The notes under the pieces: generated by a model
What the model saw: the letters and a program-made list of their open reading frames with translations, nothing else
Database searches by the model: none
What the model was told of the DNA's origin: nothing
Program-made: the position numbers and the translations under genes
Part shown: in pieces, positions 8,257 to 15,794 of the stretch
Numbering within the stretch: position 1 is the first letter of the stretch
Layout: the number at the start of each line of letters is the position of its first letter
From: Occultella glacieicola
GTDB taxonomy: Bacteria > Actinomycetota > Actinomycetes > Actinomycetales > Beutenbergiaceae
NCBI RefSeq assembly: GCF_004353825.1
Contig: NZ_SMNA01000012.1
Coordinates: 62,001 to 126,000, forward strand
DNA: 64,000 bases
Reading direction: 5' to 3'

Positions 8257-9056
8257 TCCTCACCCAGAACCCCGACCACGTCGTCCTCACCCTGGACCGC
8301 CCCGCGCTCCGCAACGCGATGGACCTGGACGCGTGGACCGCCCTGCGCGAGGCCATCGAGGCCGCACCCGCGAACCCTTCCAACCGGGCCGTGGTGATCC
8401 GCGGCGACGCGCGCTCGTTCAGCGCCGGCAACGACATCGACGCCATGCGCGAACTGGACGGCCCGGACGCCGCGGTCGCCTACTTCGTCGACGGGATGCT
8501 GCCCACGTTCGCCGCGATGGCCGCCGCTCCCCTGCCCGTGATCGCCGTGGTCGAGGGCGCCGCGCTCGGCGGCGGACTCGAGATCGTCCTGGTCAGCGAC
8601 CTCGTGATCGCCGGCCCCGGCGCCACCTTCGGCCTGCCCGAGACCCGGATCGGCGCGTGGCCCACGGTCTTCCTCGGGGCCGCCCCGTCCTCGGCGACCC
8701 GCCGGTTGACCGCACGCCTGGCCCTGACCGGCGAGGTGATCGGCCCGGCAGAGGCGCTGCAGCACGGCCTGGTCAGCCACGCCGTCGACCGTGCCGACAC
8801 TGTCGACGCCGCACTGGCCCGGGTGCTGGCCGGCATCGGCGCCACAGGACCGGACGCCACCGCACGCACCAAGCGCTGGCTCAACCGGGAACTGCTCGGC
8901 ACCGGGATGGCCGACGCGGCCGCGGCGCTGAGCGAGCTGTCCCGCGAGACCTTGCAGGGCAGCGAGTTCGGGGAGCGGATGGCGGCGTTCCTGGCGGCGC
9001 GGGCCGAGCGGGCGGCTCGGCGGGCGGCCGTGGGGGTCGACGCGGCCGCGCGGTGA
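8253..9056 (+). CDS. Crotonase-fold protein (enoyl-CoA hydratase/isomerase family)
   Basis: 267 residues, start GTG 8253 overlapping the preceding stop and preceded by AGGAG. SAGND at 57-61 and LGGGLE at 105-110 supply the oxyanion hole; Glu130 in LPETRIG matches the first catalytic glutamate of hydratases. The region aligned with the second hydratase glutamate reads TARLALTG, with Arg in its place, so a plain hydratase role is doubtful. It is a paralogue of the protein at 2401-3174 (shared RIGAWPTV). The Ala/Arg-rich C-terminus (about the last 25 residues) is probably disordered. Isomerase, hydrolase or decarboxylase activity is possible. Confidence 0.87.
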   Translation: MILTQNPDHVVLTLDRPALRNAMDLDAWTALREAIEAAPANPSNRAVVIRGDARSFSAGNDIDAMRELDGPDAAVAYFVDGMLPTFAAMAAAPLPVIAVVEGAALGGGLEIVLVSDLVIAGPGATFGLPETRIGAWPTVFLGAAPSSATRRLTARLALTGEVIGPAEALQHGLVSHAVDRADTVDAALARVLAGIGATGPDATARTKRWLNRELLGTGMADAAAALSELSRETLQGSEFGERMAAFLAARAERAARRAAVGVDAAAR

Positions 9057-9145
9057 ACGCGCCCGCCATCGCGATCGGTACCGGGGCGGTCCGCGCCGGC
9101 GCTACGGTGCGCACGTCGAGACACACCGATCGAGGGAGTTGAGTC

Positions 9146-10561
9146 GTGACGCAGGCATCGAGACCGTCCGGGGCGCCGGTGCGACCGAACATCCTTCTGA
9201 TCGTCTCAGACGACCACGGCTACGGTGACCGCGGCTACCTGCAGCACGACCCAGCGGTGCGCACGCCCGGCCTGGACCGACTGGCGGCGACCGGCGTCAG
9301 TTGCACGGACGCCTATGTGACCGCGCCGATCTGCAGCCCGTCGCGGGCAGCCATCATGTCCGGGCTGTACCAGCAGCGCTGGGGGGCCACCTGGTTCGGG
9401 AACTCCGGGTTCGCACCGGACCGGGAGACGCTCGCCGAACAACTGGCCGGGCTGGGCTACCGGACGGGGTACTTCGGCAAGGTGCACTACGGCGCCGAAC
9501 AACCCGGCGACCGCGCCTGCCCACCGCACCACGGGTTCGAGGCGACCTTCTACGGCCTGGCCGGGCTCCAACAGGGTCGGCTCAACTACCTGCATCACTC
9601 CGATGATGCGGTGCAGCGGTACGGTCCCGAGGCCTCGTGGCGGATGGGCGTGCAACCGATGCTGGTCGGGGACGATGAGGTGGAGGTCGAGGGCTTCCTC
9701 ACCGACGAGATCGGCCGACGCGCCCGGGAGTTCGTGGCCGCGGACGACGACCGTCCGTTCTTCGCCATGGTGGCCTTCAACGCCGTCCACAACTTCTGCT
9801 GGCAACTGCCGGAGGCGGAACTGCGCCGCCGGGGACTGCCGTCACGAGCGGACTGGCACGACGCCGACGGTGAGTACGAGGACTGGTACGACGGCGTCAT
9901 CTCACCGAACCTCGACCACGGACGCGAGTACTACCTGGCCCAACTCGAACTGATGGACGCGCAGATCCTGGCATTCCAGGATCAGCTCGAGGCACTCGGT
10001 GTCGCGGATGACACCTTGGTGGTCTACCTGACCGACAACGGCGGCTCGACCTGCAACTACGGCGACAACACTCCGCTGTCCGGATCGAAGTACACCCTCG
10101 GCGAGGGCGGGATCCGGGTCCCCTTCCTGGTCCGGTGGCCGGCAGCCGCCTGGGCGGACGGCGCCGTGCGGGCCGGACCGGTCAGTTCGCTGGACCTGTA
10201 TCCGACCCTCCTCGCCGCTGCCGGCGGGACCGACCTGCCGGCCTGCGACGGCGTCGATCTCGCTCCACTGCTGGCTGGCGGCGAGATCGCCGGTCGGGAG
10301 TCGCTGCACTGGGACTGCGCGTTCCAGTGGGCCGTGCGCAGTGGTGACCTGAAGTTGCGCTGGGTCGACGGCGCCGGCCCGGAGGCCGAGGGGATCCGAC
10401 GGATCGAGCACGCCGACCCGGGCGACGGCCTCACCTTGCACGATCTCGCTGTCGACGTCGGCGAGCAGCACGACCTGTCGGCGGAGCGGCCCGGCGACGT
10501 CGAGCGACTGACCGCGCTGCATCTGGCCTGGCGTACGCAGATCGGCTACCACGTCGGGTGA
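9146..10561 (+). CDS. Sulfatase (formylglycine-dependent)
   Basis: 471-residue sulfatase that would hydrolyse a sulfate ester. The metal site begins with Asp22-Asp23 in VSDDHGYGD; Cys63 in ICSPSRAAIMSG is the residue converted to formylglycine, in the C-x-P-S-R form recognised by aerobic maturation enzymes. YFGKVHYG and LTDNGGST, both usual sulfatase blocks, follow. No signal peptide is seen, so it probably acts in the cytoplasm on imported fragments. GTG 9146 follows GAGGGAG. The 89-bp gap after the preceding gene contains TACGGT (9103-9108), a possible -10. The nearby polysaccharide lyase suggests a sulfated glycan as source; a choline or small-molecule sulfate is an alternative. Confidence 0.92.
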   Translation: MTQASRPSGAPVRPNILLIVSDDHGYGDRGYLQHDPAVRTPGLDRLAATGVSCTDAYVTAPICSPSRAAIMSGLYQQRWGATWFGNSGFAPDRETLAEQLAGLGYRTGYFGKVHYGAEQPGDRACPPHHGFEATFYGLAGLQQGRLNYLHHSDDAVQRYGPEASWRMGVQPMLVGDDEVEVEGFLTDEIGRRAREFVAADDDRPFFAMVAFNAVHNFCWQLPEAELRRRGLPSRADWHDADGEYEDWYDGVISPNLDHGREYYLAQLELMDAQILAFQDQLEALGVADDTLVVYLTDNGGSTCNYGDNTPLSGSKYTLGEGGIRVPFLVRWPAAAWADGAVRAGPVSSLDLYPTLLAAAGGTDLPACDGVDLAPLLAGGEIAGRESLHWDCAFQWAVRSGDLKLRWVDGAGPEAEGIRRIEHADPGDGLTLHDLAVDVGEQHDLSAERPGDVERLTALHLAWRTQIGYHVG

Positions 10562-10574
10562 ACCGTCCGAACAC

Positions 10575-10580
10575 TAGGGT
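10575..10580 (+). promoter_or_regulatory. -10 box of a leaderless gene
   Basis: TAGGGT ends 6 bases before the ATG of the kinase gene at 10587. This TANNNT spacing is the usual mark of leaderless transcription in actinobacteria; no ribosome-binding site precedes the ATG. No convincing -35 is seen. Confidence 0.6.
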
Positions 10581-10586
10581 GGCCCG

Positions 10587-11087
10587 ATGGGCCGGACGAA
10601 CTATCTGATCGAGGGCCTCTCGGGCACCGGCAAGACCACCGTGTGCGACGAACTGCAGCGGCGCGGTCACCACGCCATCCACGGTGACCGGGAACTGGCC
10701 TACCGCGGGGACCCCGAGACCGGTAGGCCGACGGCGGGCTTCGGACACGAGCACCACATCTGGGACGTCGACAAGGTCCGGGCCCTGGTCGCCGACCGCG
10801 AACACGCCGCCACCTTCTTCTGCGGCGGCTCCCGGAACTTCTCGAAGTTCATCGACCTGTTCGACGGCGTCTTCGTCCTCCGTGTCGACCTCGCCACCCT
10901 GAATCGACGGCTCGACGAGCGCCCGGACCAGGAGTGGGGCGGTGGACAGCCGACGGAACGCGATCGCATCGTTCACTGGCACCGCACGAACACCGACGTC
11001 CCGGCGAACGGCATCGCCATCGACGCCACCGCACCGGTCGAGCGCGTGGTCGACGAGATCCTTCGTCGGTGCGAGACCGACAGGTAG
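10587..11087 (+). CDS. Small P-loop kinase (AAA_18/shikimate-kinase-like)
   Basis: 166-residue nucleotide-binding protein. The Walker A loop is GLSGTGKT at 10-17, directly after the first strand, as in nucleoside and small-molecule kinases; DLFDGVFVLRVD in the middle and the Arg-rich lid (LNRRLDERPDQEW) support phosphoryl transfer. The substrate cannot be read from the sequence. It is probably transcribed alone from a leaderless promoter, convergent with the lyase gene. Antibiotic or metabolite kinase and housekeeping kinase are both possible; a link to the sulfatase is not established. Confidence 0.75.
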   Translation: MGRTNYLIEGLSGTGKTTVCDELQRRGHHAIHGDRELAYRGDPETGRPTAGFGHEHHIWDVDKVRALVADREHAATFFCGGSRNFSKFIDLFDGVFVLRVDLATLNRRLDERPDQEWGGGQPTERDRIVHWHRTNTDVPANGIAIDATAPVERVVDEILRRCETDR

Positions 11088-11113
11088 GTGCGATGCCGCA
11101 CGGTATCCGCCGC

Positions 11114-11136
11114 CGGCGCCCGGGACGTCGGCGCCG
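11114..11136. terminator. GC-rich hairpin between convergent genes
   Basis: CGGCGCC at 11114-11120 pairs with GGCGCCG at 11130-11136 across a 9-base loop, in the 64-bp gap between the kinase stop and the stop of the lyase gene. There is no T-run on either side, so it may act as a weak bidirectional terminator typical of GC-rich genomes. Confidence 0.45.
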
Positions 11137-11151
11137 AGGGGACCTCGTGGC

Positions 11152-14100
11152 CTACGCCAGCCGGATCCGCAACGTCGCCGGGCTTCCCGACTCCCTGGCG
11201 TCGATGTTGATGTTCACGCCCGGCGCCGACTCCGCCCGGACCTGCTGCAGACCGAACGCGAGTGCCGCACCGCCTCCCGCAGCGGCCCGAACGTAGTCGG
11301 TGACGTCGACCGTGTACGTTCGCACCTCCGTGTCGAGGATGACGGACCCGAGTTGCTCGGTCATCGGGGGTCGGTTGTTCCAGGTCAGCGCGCGCTCCTC
11401 CCAGAGTGCGCTGGTCCCGAACACGCCGACCGTGGCACTGGGGGTGCCGTCGGTCACGCGGCCGCCGATCTGGAGTTCGGCGGAGACGAAGTCACCGGTC
11501 GCGAGTGCGGGGAAGCGCAGGTACGCCTCCCGGTGGTAGTTGGGGCTGCTGTCGTTCTTCAGGGCGAGCGCCGACGTGGTTCCGGTGTTCGCGTCCGCGT
11601 AGGTGCCCGAGCGCACGAACGTGTCGGCGTCGGTGACGATCAGCTGGAGGGTGGGGTCGGTCACGGTCAGTTCCGCGAGTGCCCAGCGCAGCTGACGCTC
11701 GAACTCCACCACGGTCACCACGCGGGTGGTGCCGATCCCGACGGCGTTCAGCCCGCCATCGTCGTTGACCTCGGCAACCTGCGGATCCAGGGTGAGCCAC
11801 TCCCAGGTCGCCGCAGGCGGGTCGATCGTCGCGCCGGTGGACAGGTAGGCGGTGGCGCTCACCTGCGCCTCACCTCCGACGGTCAGCTGCGCCGGCGCCT
11901 CCAACTCCACCCGGTCGAACTGCACCGGTGGGTCCGGCAGGGTGACCGGATGCCCCGGCACGGAGAACTCCGCGACGCTGTTCCAGGCGTTGGTCGAGTT
12001 GCCGTAACCGGTGTACCGCACGTACCGGGCGAGCACGCCGTCGAAGGTGAAGATCTCCACTCCTCCTGAGGTACCGGAGACCTGGTCGGCCAACACGCTG
12101 ACCCATGCGCCGCCGTCGGAGACCTCGATGCTGAAGTAGGACGCCCGACGATCACCCTGATACCAAGCGATCCCGACCGCATCGACAGAGACCACCGCGC
12201 CGAGGTCCAGGCGGATCCACTCGCCGCTGCCCTGCGACGACCACCGGGTGAACAGGTCGCCGTCGACCACATTGACCGGCAGGTTTCCGTCGTCACCGCT
12301 GGCCACCACGGGCTGCCCGGGCCGCAGGTCGGAGACCTCGTGCCGAACGCCGACCGTGTACGTGCGTTCCTCACGCCCCGCACCGACGCGCAGCACGGCC
12401 TTGCCCGGCACCGCGTCGAGCTGCGTCACGCGCAGCGGTCCACGGACCGAGCCGGACACGACGGGCGCCGACGCACCCTCGGGCACGACCACGGTGTAGT
12501 CGAAGACGTCCGGACGGAAGCCCGGCAGCGCGGCACCGTCCACGCTCAGGTCGCTCAGCCGCCAACCCGGTCGACCCAGCGCCCACTCCTCGAGTGGAGT
12601 CACCGGCAGAGCGGTCGGTGCACTCTCACCGTCGCGTAGCGGCGAGATCTGCACGGCGAACACCCCGCTGGTGACCCCGGCAACGCGGATCGCCAGCTTC
12701 GATGTGCCGGCGTTGAGGTTCTGGGTCGGCTGCGGCGAGGTCCACAGCGGGGAGGACGGCATCTGCACGAACGTCTCCGTCCCGGTGCCGAGCAGCCGCA
12801 GCAACAGTCGCGCGTCACCGGCGATGAGCTCCGCCGCGCGTCCATCGGTGGCGATCTGGACCACGGCCCCCGTGTGCAGGAACCACCACACGTCGGTTGC
12901 GGCGGCGCAGGTGAACTCATCCTGGACGATCACCTGACGGCGCTCGTCCAGCATCCGGATCCCGCGTTGCCACGAGGTCAGTGCGGGTGTTGCCGCCCCG
13001 AGGTCAAGCACGGTGATCGCCTCCTCGGCGATCGCCTCGTGCCGCACCACCTGGGCCCCGGCCCGCTCGGCCTGACCACCCTGCAGCGACGGTCCCGCCA
13101 GGAGAGTGTTCTGCCCATCGGTTCGCTTGCGGTAGTACTCCCAGCGCTGGCCGGCCACACCGGCGGCGAAGTATCCCGGGAGGTTGTAGTCGTCGGCGCC
13201 GAGGTCGAGAGCCCACCGGACGCCGAGCGCATCCAGCACGAACGTGCCCAGGTCGAGGTCGGAGTGGTTCGTCGCGTTCGAGCCACCCTTCACCCCCACG
13301 AACAGGGCCGCCTGATCGGACCACGAGGAGCGCGAGGTCGTCACCTGGACGCCCTCGTAGAAGTGGTCGAGTGCGCGATCCTGCCAACGCGTGGCACCCG
13401 GCTGGGAGTGCGACGGATCGAACCAGATCACATCCGTGACCTCGGCGTTGAGGTCGGCACGGAAGGCGGCCCAGTCCGTCAGGGCGGGCTGGTCGAACTG
13501 GCCGGCGAGCCAGAAGAACTCCGTGCTCCGCGGCGGCGAGCCCGCGCTGTCGTAGTAGTTGAACGCCTGGCCCGACGCACCGGTGAGATCGATCGGGAAA
13601 TACCCGGTCTCGGCCAGGCCCGGCTTGTTCTCCAGATCAGCGGCGCCTCCGCTGGCGCTGATCAGGCTGGCGAGGTACTTGACCAGATAGCCGGTGCCGT
13701 AGGACCAGTACCCCGTGCCCTCCGGGTAGCCACCGTCCGGCGCGTACTCGTCGGCGGCCCTGGGCACGCTCACCAGCCCCTTGGCGATGAGGTCCCCGGC
13801 GATCTCCCGATACTCCTGCGCAACGGCGAGCGAGCCCATGGTCAACCCACCGTTGCAGACCGCGTTCCAGTTGTGTGCGGCCTTTGTCCAGAACGCACCG
13901 TCGGCGTATTCCTGCTGCCCCGGTTCCAGTCCCTTCGTCACGATGGTCGCGGCAAGGAGTTCACGGCGATCGGGCGTCCAATACTCGTGGAGCCAGTCGT
14001 AGCCGATGGCGAAGGCATGCGTCATCCCGGCCGTGTCCAGGAAGTGCGACGGGTTCCAGTCCGGCCACGCCGCGGCTCCCTCGAGTTCGTCCCAGAGCCG

Positions 14101-14562
14101 TTCGGCGTAGGTGTCGTCCCCGGTGAGCTGGTAGGTCAGGGCGAGCACGTACGAGCGCAGGATCACCGGGGCATGCGTCATCCGTTTGCCATCCGGGATC
14201 TCGTAGACCTGCACCGGCAGACCAAGCAGATCATCCGCCTGCGCCACGATGCTGTCTGCCCACGCGGCCACCCGGGGCACGGTGGTCACCTTCTGGGTGA
14301 TGTCGGCGAAGTCGGTGAGGAGGAGCCTGGGATGGGTGGTGATGACATCGTCGATCAGTTCCGCCGGAGTGGCCGGCGCGGCGGCGCTGGGCAGCGTGCC
14401 ACGCGGTGCGATCAGGCCAAGCCCGACGCCGATGCCGATGGCCGCCGACCCCAGCAGGAAGCCACGCCTGGCCACGTACGGGGCACCTGGTTCGCCGACC
14501 CCGGCACCGGTGTCGCGGGTGGGTGCAGAGCCCGGATCGTCTGGGGCCGTGCGTGAGTTCAT
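11152..14562 (-). CDS. Secreted multidomain polysaccharide lyase, heparinase II/III-like
   Basis: 1136 residues. A twin-arginine signal (ARRGFLLGSAAIG) at about 31-60 predicts folded export. Then: an (alpha/alpha) toroid at about 70-400 with NWNAVCNGG near 230 and GYPEGTGYW near 279; a heparinase-type beta-sandwich from about 400, where NHSDLDLGTF near 427 carries the family histidine; a cadherin-like sandwich at about 665-745; an F5/8 discoidin domain at about 750-870; an Ig-like domain at about 875-975; and a DNRLRE/CBM96-type domain from 972 to the end. It should cleave a uronate-containing polysaccharide outside the cell while held to it by the C-terminal modules. AAGGAG precedes ATG 14562. 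Exact substrate unknown. Confidence 0.88.
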   Translation of the reverse strand: MNSRTAPDDPGSAPTRDTGAGVGEPGAPYVARRGFLLGSAAIGIGVGLGLIAPRGTLPSAAAPATPAELIDDVITTHPRLLLTDFADITQKVTTVPRVAAWADSIVAQADDLLGLPVQVYEIPDGKRMTHAPVILRSYVLALTYQLTGDDTYAERLWDELEGAAAWPDWNPSHFLDTAGMTHAFAIGYDWLHEYWTPDRRELLAATIVTKGLEPGQQEYADGAFWTKAAHNWNAVCNGGLTMGSLAVAQEYREIAGDLIAKGLVSVPRAADEYAPDGGYPEGTGYWSYGTGYLVKYLASLISASGGAADLENKPGLAETGYFPIDLTGASGQAFNYYDSAGSPPRSTEFFWLAGQFDQPALTDWAAFRADLNAEVTDVIWFDPSHSQPGATRWQDRALDHFYEGVQVTTSRSSWSDQAALFVGVKGGSNATNHSDLDLGTFVLDALGVRWALDLGADDYNLPGYFAAGVAGQRWEYYRKRTDGQNTLLAGPSLQGGQAERAGAQVVRHEAIAEEAITVLDLGAATPALTSWQRGIRMLDERRQVIVQDEFTCAAATDVWWFLHTGAVVQIATDGRAAELIAGDARLLLRLLGTGTETFVQMPSSPLWTSPQPTQNLNAGTSKLAIRVAGVTSGVFAVQISPLRDGESAPTALPVTPLEEWALGRPGWRLSDLSVDGAALPGFRPDVFDYTVVVPEGASAPVVSGSVRGPLRVTQLDAVPGKAVLRVGAGREERTYTVGVRHEVSDLRPGQPVVASGDDGNLPVNVVDGDLFTRWSSQGSGEWIRLDLGAVVSVDAVGIAWYQGDRRASYFSIEVSDGGAWVSVLADQVSGTSGGVEIFTFDGVLARYVRYTGYGNSTNAWNSVAEFSVPGHPVTLPDPPVQFDRVELEAPAQLTVGGEAQVSATAYLSTGATIDPPAATWEWLTLDPQVAEVNDDGGLNAVGIGTTRVVTVVEFERQLRWALAELTVTDPTLQLIVTDADTFVRSGTYADANTGTTSALALKNDSSPNYHREAYLRFPALATGDFVSAELQIGGRVTDGTPSATVGVFGTSALWEERALTWNNRPPMTEQLGSVILDTEVRTYTVDVTDYVRAAAGGGAALAFGLQQVRAESAPGVNINIDARESGSPATLRIRLA

Positions 14563-14631
14563 GCCGCTGCTCCTTTGCTGACGGACGTCCTGGGGTGATC
14601 GAACCACCGCGCCGACGAGGATCCGCCCGCT

Positions 14632-14667
14632 CGAACATTTCCGAACTTCTCACCGGTCCGCTACCGT
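14632..14667 (+). promoter_or_regulatory. Direct repeats and -10 upstream of hybrid regulator
   Basis: CGAAC is repeated at 14632-14636 and 14642-14646, exactly one helical turn apart. TACCGT at 14662-14667 is a likely -10, with its transcript start falling about at the ATG 14675 of a mini-reading frame. The repeats cover the -35 position, which fits binding by the regulator itself or by one shared with the divergent lyase gene. The rest of the 146-bp gap shows nothing else. Confidence 0.55.
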
Positions 14668-14674
14668 CGGCGGG

Positions 14675-14707
14675 ATGACCCTGCAGGCGTGGCGACGGCG
14701 TCCCTGA
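14675..14707 (+). CDS. Leaderless 10-codon upstream reading frame
   Basis: ATG 14675 lies 7 bases after the TACCGT -10 and opens a 10-codon frame (MTLQAWRRRP) that ends with TGA at 14705-14707, one base before the GTG of the regulator gene at 14709. The regulator has no ribosome-binding site of its own, so ribosomes ending here could restart there. This arrangement is seen directly; translation and function are inferred. It may only be a way to couple translation, or chance. Confidence 0.4.
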   Translation: MTLQAWRRRP

Positions 14708-14708
14708 C

Positions 14709-15794
14709 GTGGTGCGGGCCGCTCGCCACGATCGACTGCTGCGACTGGTGCGCACCGAGGGTGTGATCGTCGTGAGCCGGGCGGCTGCGTCGCTCGGCGT
14801 CACGGAGGTGACCATCCGGCGCGACCTCGCCGAGCTGGCCGAGGCCGGGCTGCTGGAGCGCGTCCATGGCGGCGCGGTCCTACCCTCTCCCGCGGGTCCT
14901 GGGGCGCCGCGAGCGCGCCCGGCACTTCGGATCGGGTTCCTCACGCCGAACGTGACCTACTACTTCGGCGCGGTGATCAAGGGCGCGGAGTCCGCGGCGT
15001 CAGCGCTGGGCTACCGGCTGATCTACGGTGCACACTTCTCGCGCACCACCACGGAGTTGCGGCGCCTGGACCAGCTCGGCCAACTCGACGTGGATGGCCT
15101 GATCGTGACGCCCGGTCATGAGAGTGAGGCGAAGCTCGCCACCTACCAGCGTCTGGACGAGATCAGCACACCACTGGTGGTCTGTGAGCGTCCGCTGTCC
15201 TTCCCCGACCTGCAAGTGGAACGCGACCGGGTGTCCTCCGACCACGCCTACGGAGCGCTGCTCGGCCTGCAGCATCTGGCGAGCCTCGGACACCACCGGG
15301 TCACCTGGGTCTCGGTCCCGACCGCGACATTCGCAGCCCTGGAGCAGGGCGTCACCCGCGCGCGAGCGACCGTGGACCTGGACCTGCAGGACCTCGGCTG
15401 TGCGCTCCCCTGGGAGGCAGGGCGACCGCAGGCGAAGGCCATTGTCCGAGTCCTGGACGCGATCGAGAGGCACGACAGCACCGCCCTGTTCATCCACTCC
15501 GACATACAGGCCGTCACCGTTCTCGAGGCAGTCCTCGAGCGGGGCTGGCGTGTACCCGAGGACCTGACCCTGCTCACCTACGACGACGAGCTCGCCGCCG
15601 ACGCGAGCATCCCGATCAGCGCCGTCAGCCCGGCCAAGCGCGAACTCGGCACCAGAGCAGTGGAACTCCTGCACCGCCGCATCGAGGATCGCACCCACTC
15701 CGCACCGATAGAACAGGCGATGCTGCTGCCACGGTTGCAGGTGCGCGCCTCGTCCGGCCCGCCGCGACGCCACCCACTCGAGCGGCAGGAGTAA
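14709..15794 (+). CDS. Transcriptional regulator: DeoR-type HTH with LacI-type sensor
   Basis: 361 residues. Residues about 5-60 form a DeoR winged helix (VTEVTIRRDLAELAEAGLLERVHGGA), but from about 73 on the protein is a periplasmic-binding-protein-like sugar sensor as in LacI/GalR regulators (LRIGFLTPNVTYYFGAVIKG, then LTYDDELAADASIP). The usual DeoR sugar-phosphate-isomerase-like sensor is absent. It should therefore sense an unphosphorylated sugar or uronate. It is divergent from the polysaccharide lyase, its most likely target, and its stop abuts the enolase stop. GTG 14709 or GTG 14712 could be the start. Confidence 0.85.
   Translation: MVRAARHDRLLRLVRTEGVIVVSRAAASLGVTEVTIRRDLAELAEAGLLERVHGGAVLPSPAGPGAPRARPALRIGFLTPNVTYYFGAVIKGAESAASALGYRLIYGAHFSRTTTELRRLDQLGQLDVDGLIVTPGHESEAKLATYQRLDEISTPLVVCERPLSFPDLQVERDRVSSDHAYGALLGLQHLASLGHHRVTWVSVPTATFAALEQGVTRARATVDLDLQDLGCALPWEAGRPQAKAIVRVLDAIERHDSTALFIHSDIQAVTVLEAVLERGWRVPEDLTLLTYDDELAADASIPISAVSPAKRELGTRAVELLHRRIEDRTHSAPIEQAMLLPRLQVRASSGPPRRHPLERQE

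Noticed and set aside
1-9056. Carnitine pathway (CaiA/CaiB/CaiD-like set)
   Set aside because: The three families are present, but there is no BCCT transporter, no CaiC ligase and no CaiT/CaiE; MaoC and a second CoA-transferase do not fit. The members are too general for this name.
10587-11087. Kinase as part of the sulfatase/lyase pathway
   Set aside because: It has its own leaderless promoter, faces the lyase gene and has no substrate-specific motif, so proximity is the only argument.
12874-14556. 560-codon frame on the plus strand opposite the polysaccharide lyase
   Set aside because: No domain, low-complexity composition, and the opposite strand has an uninterrupted multidomain protein with a signal peptide.
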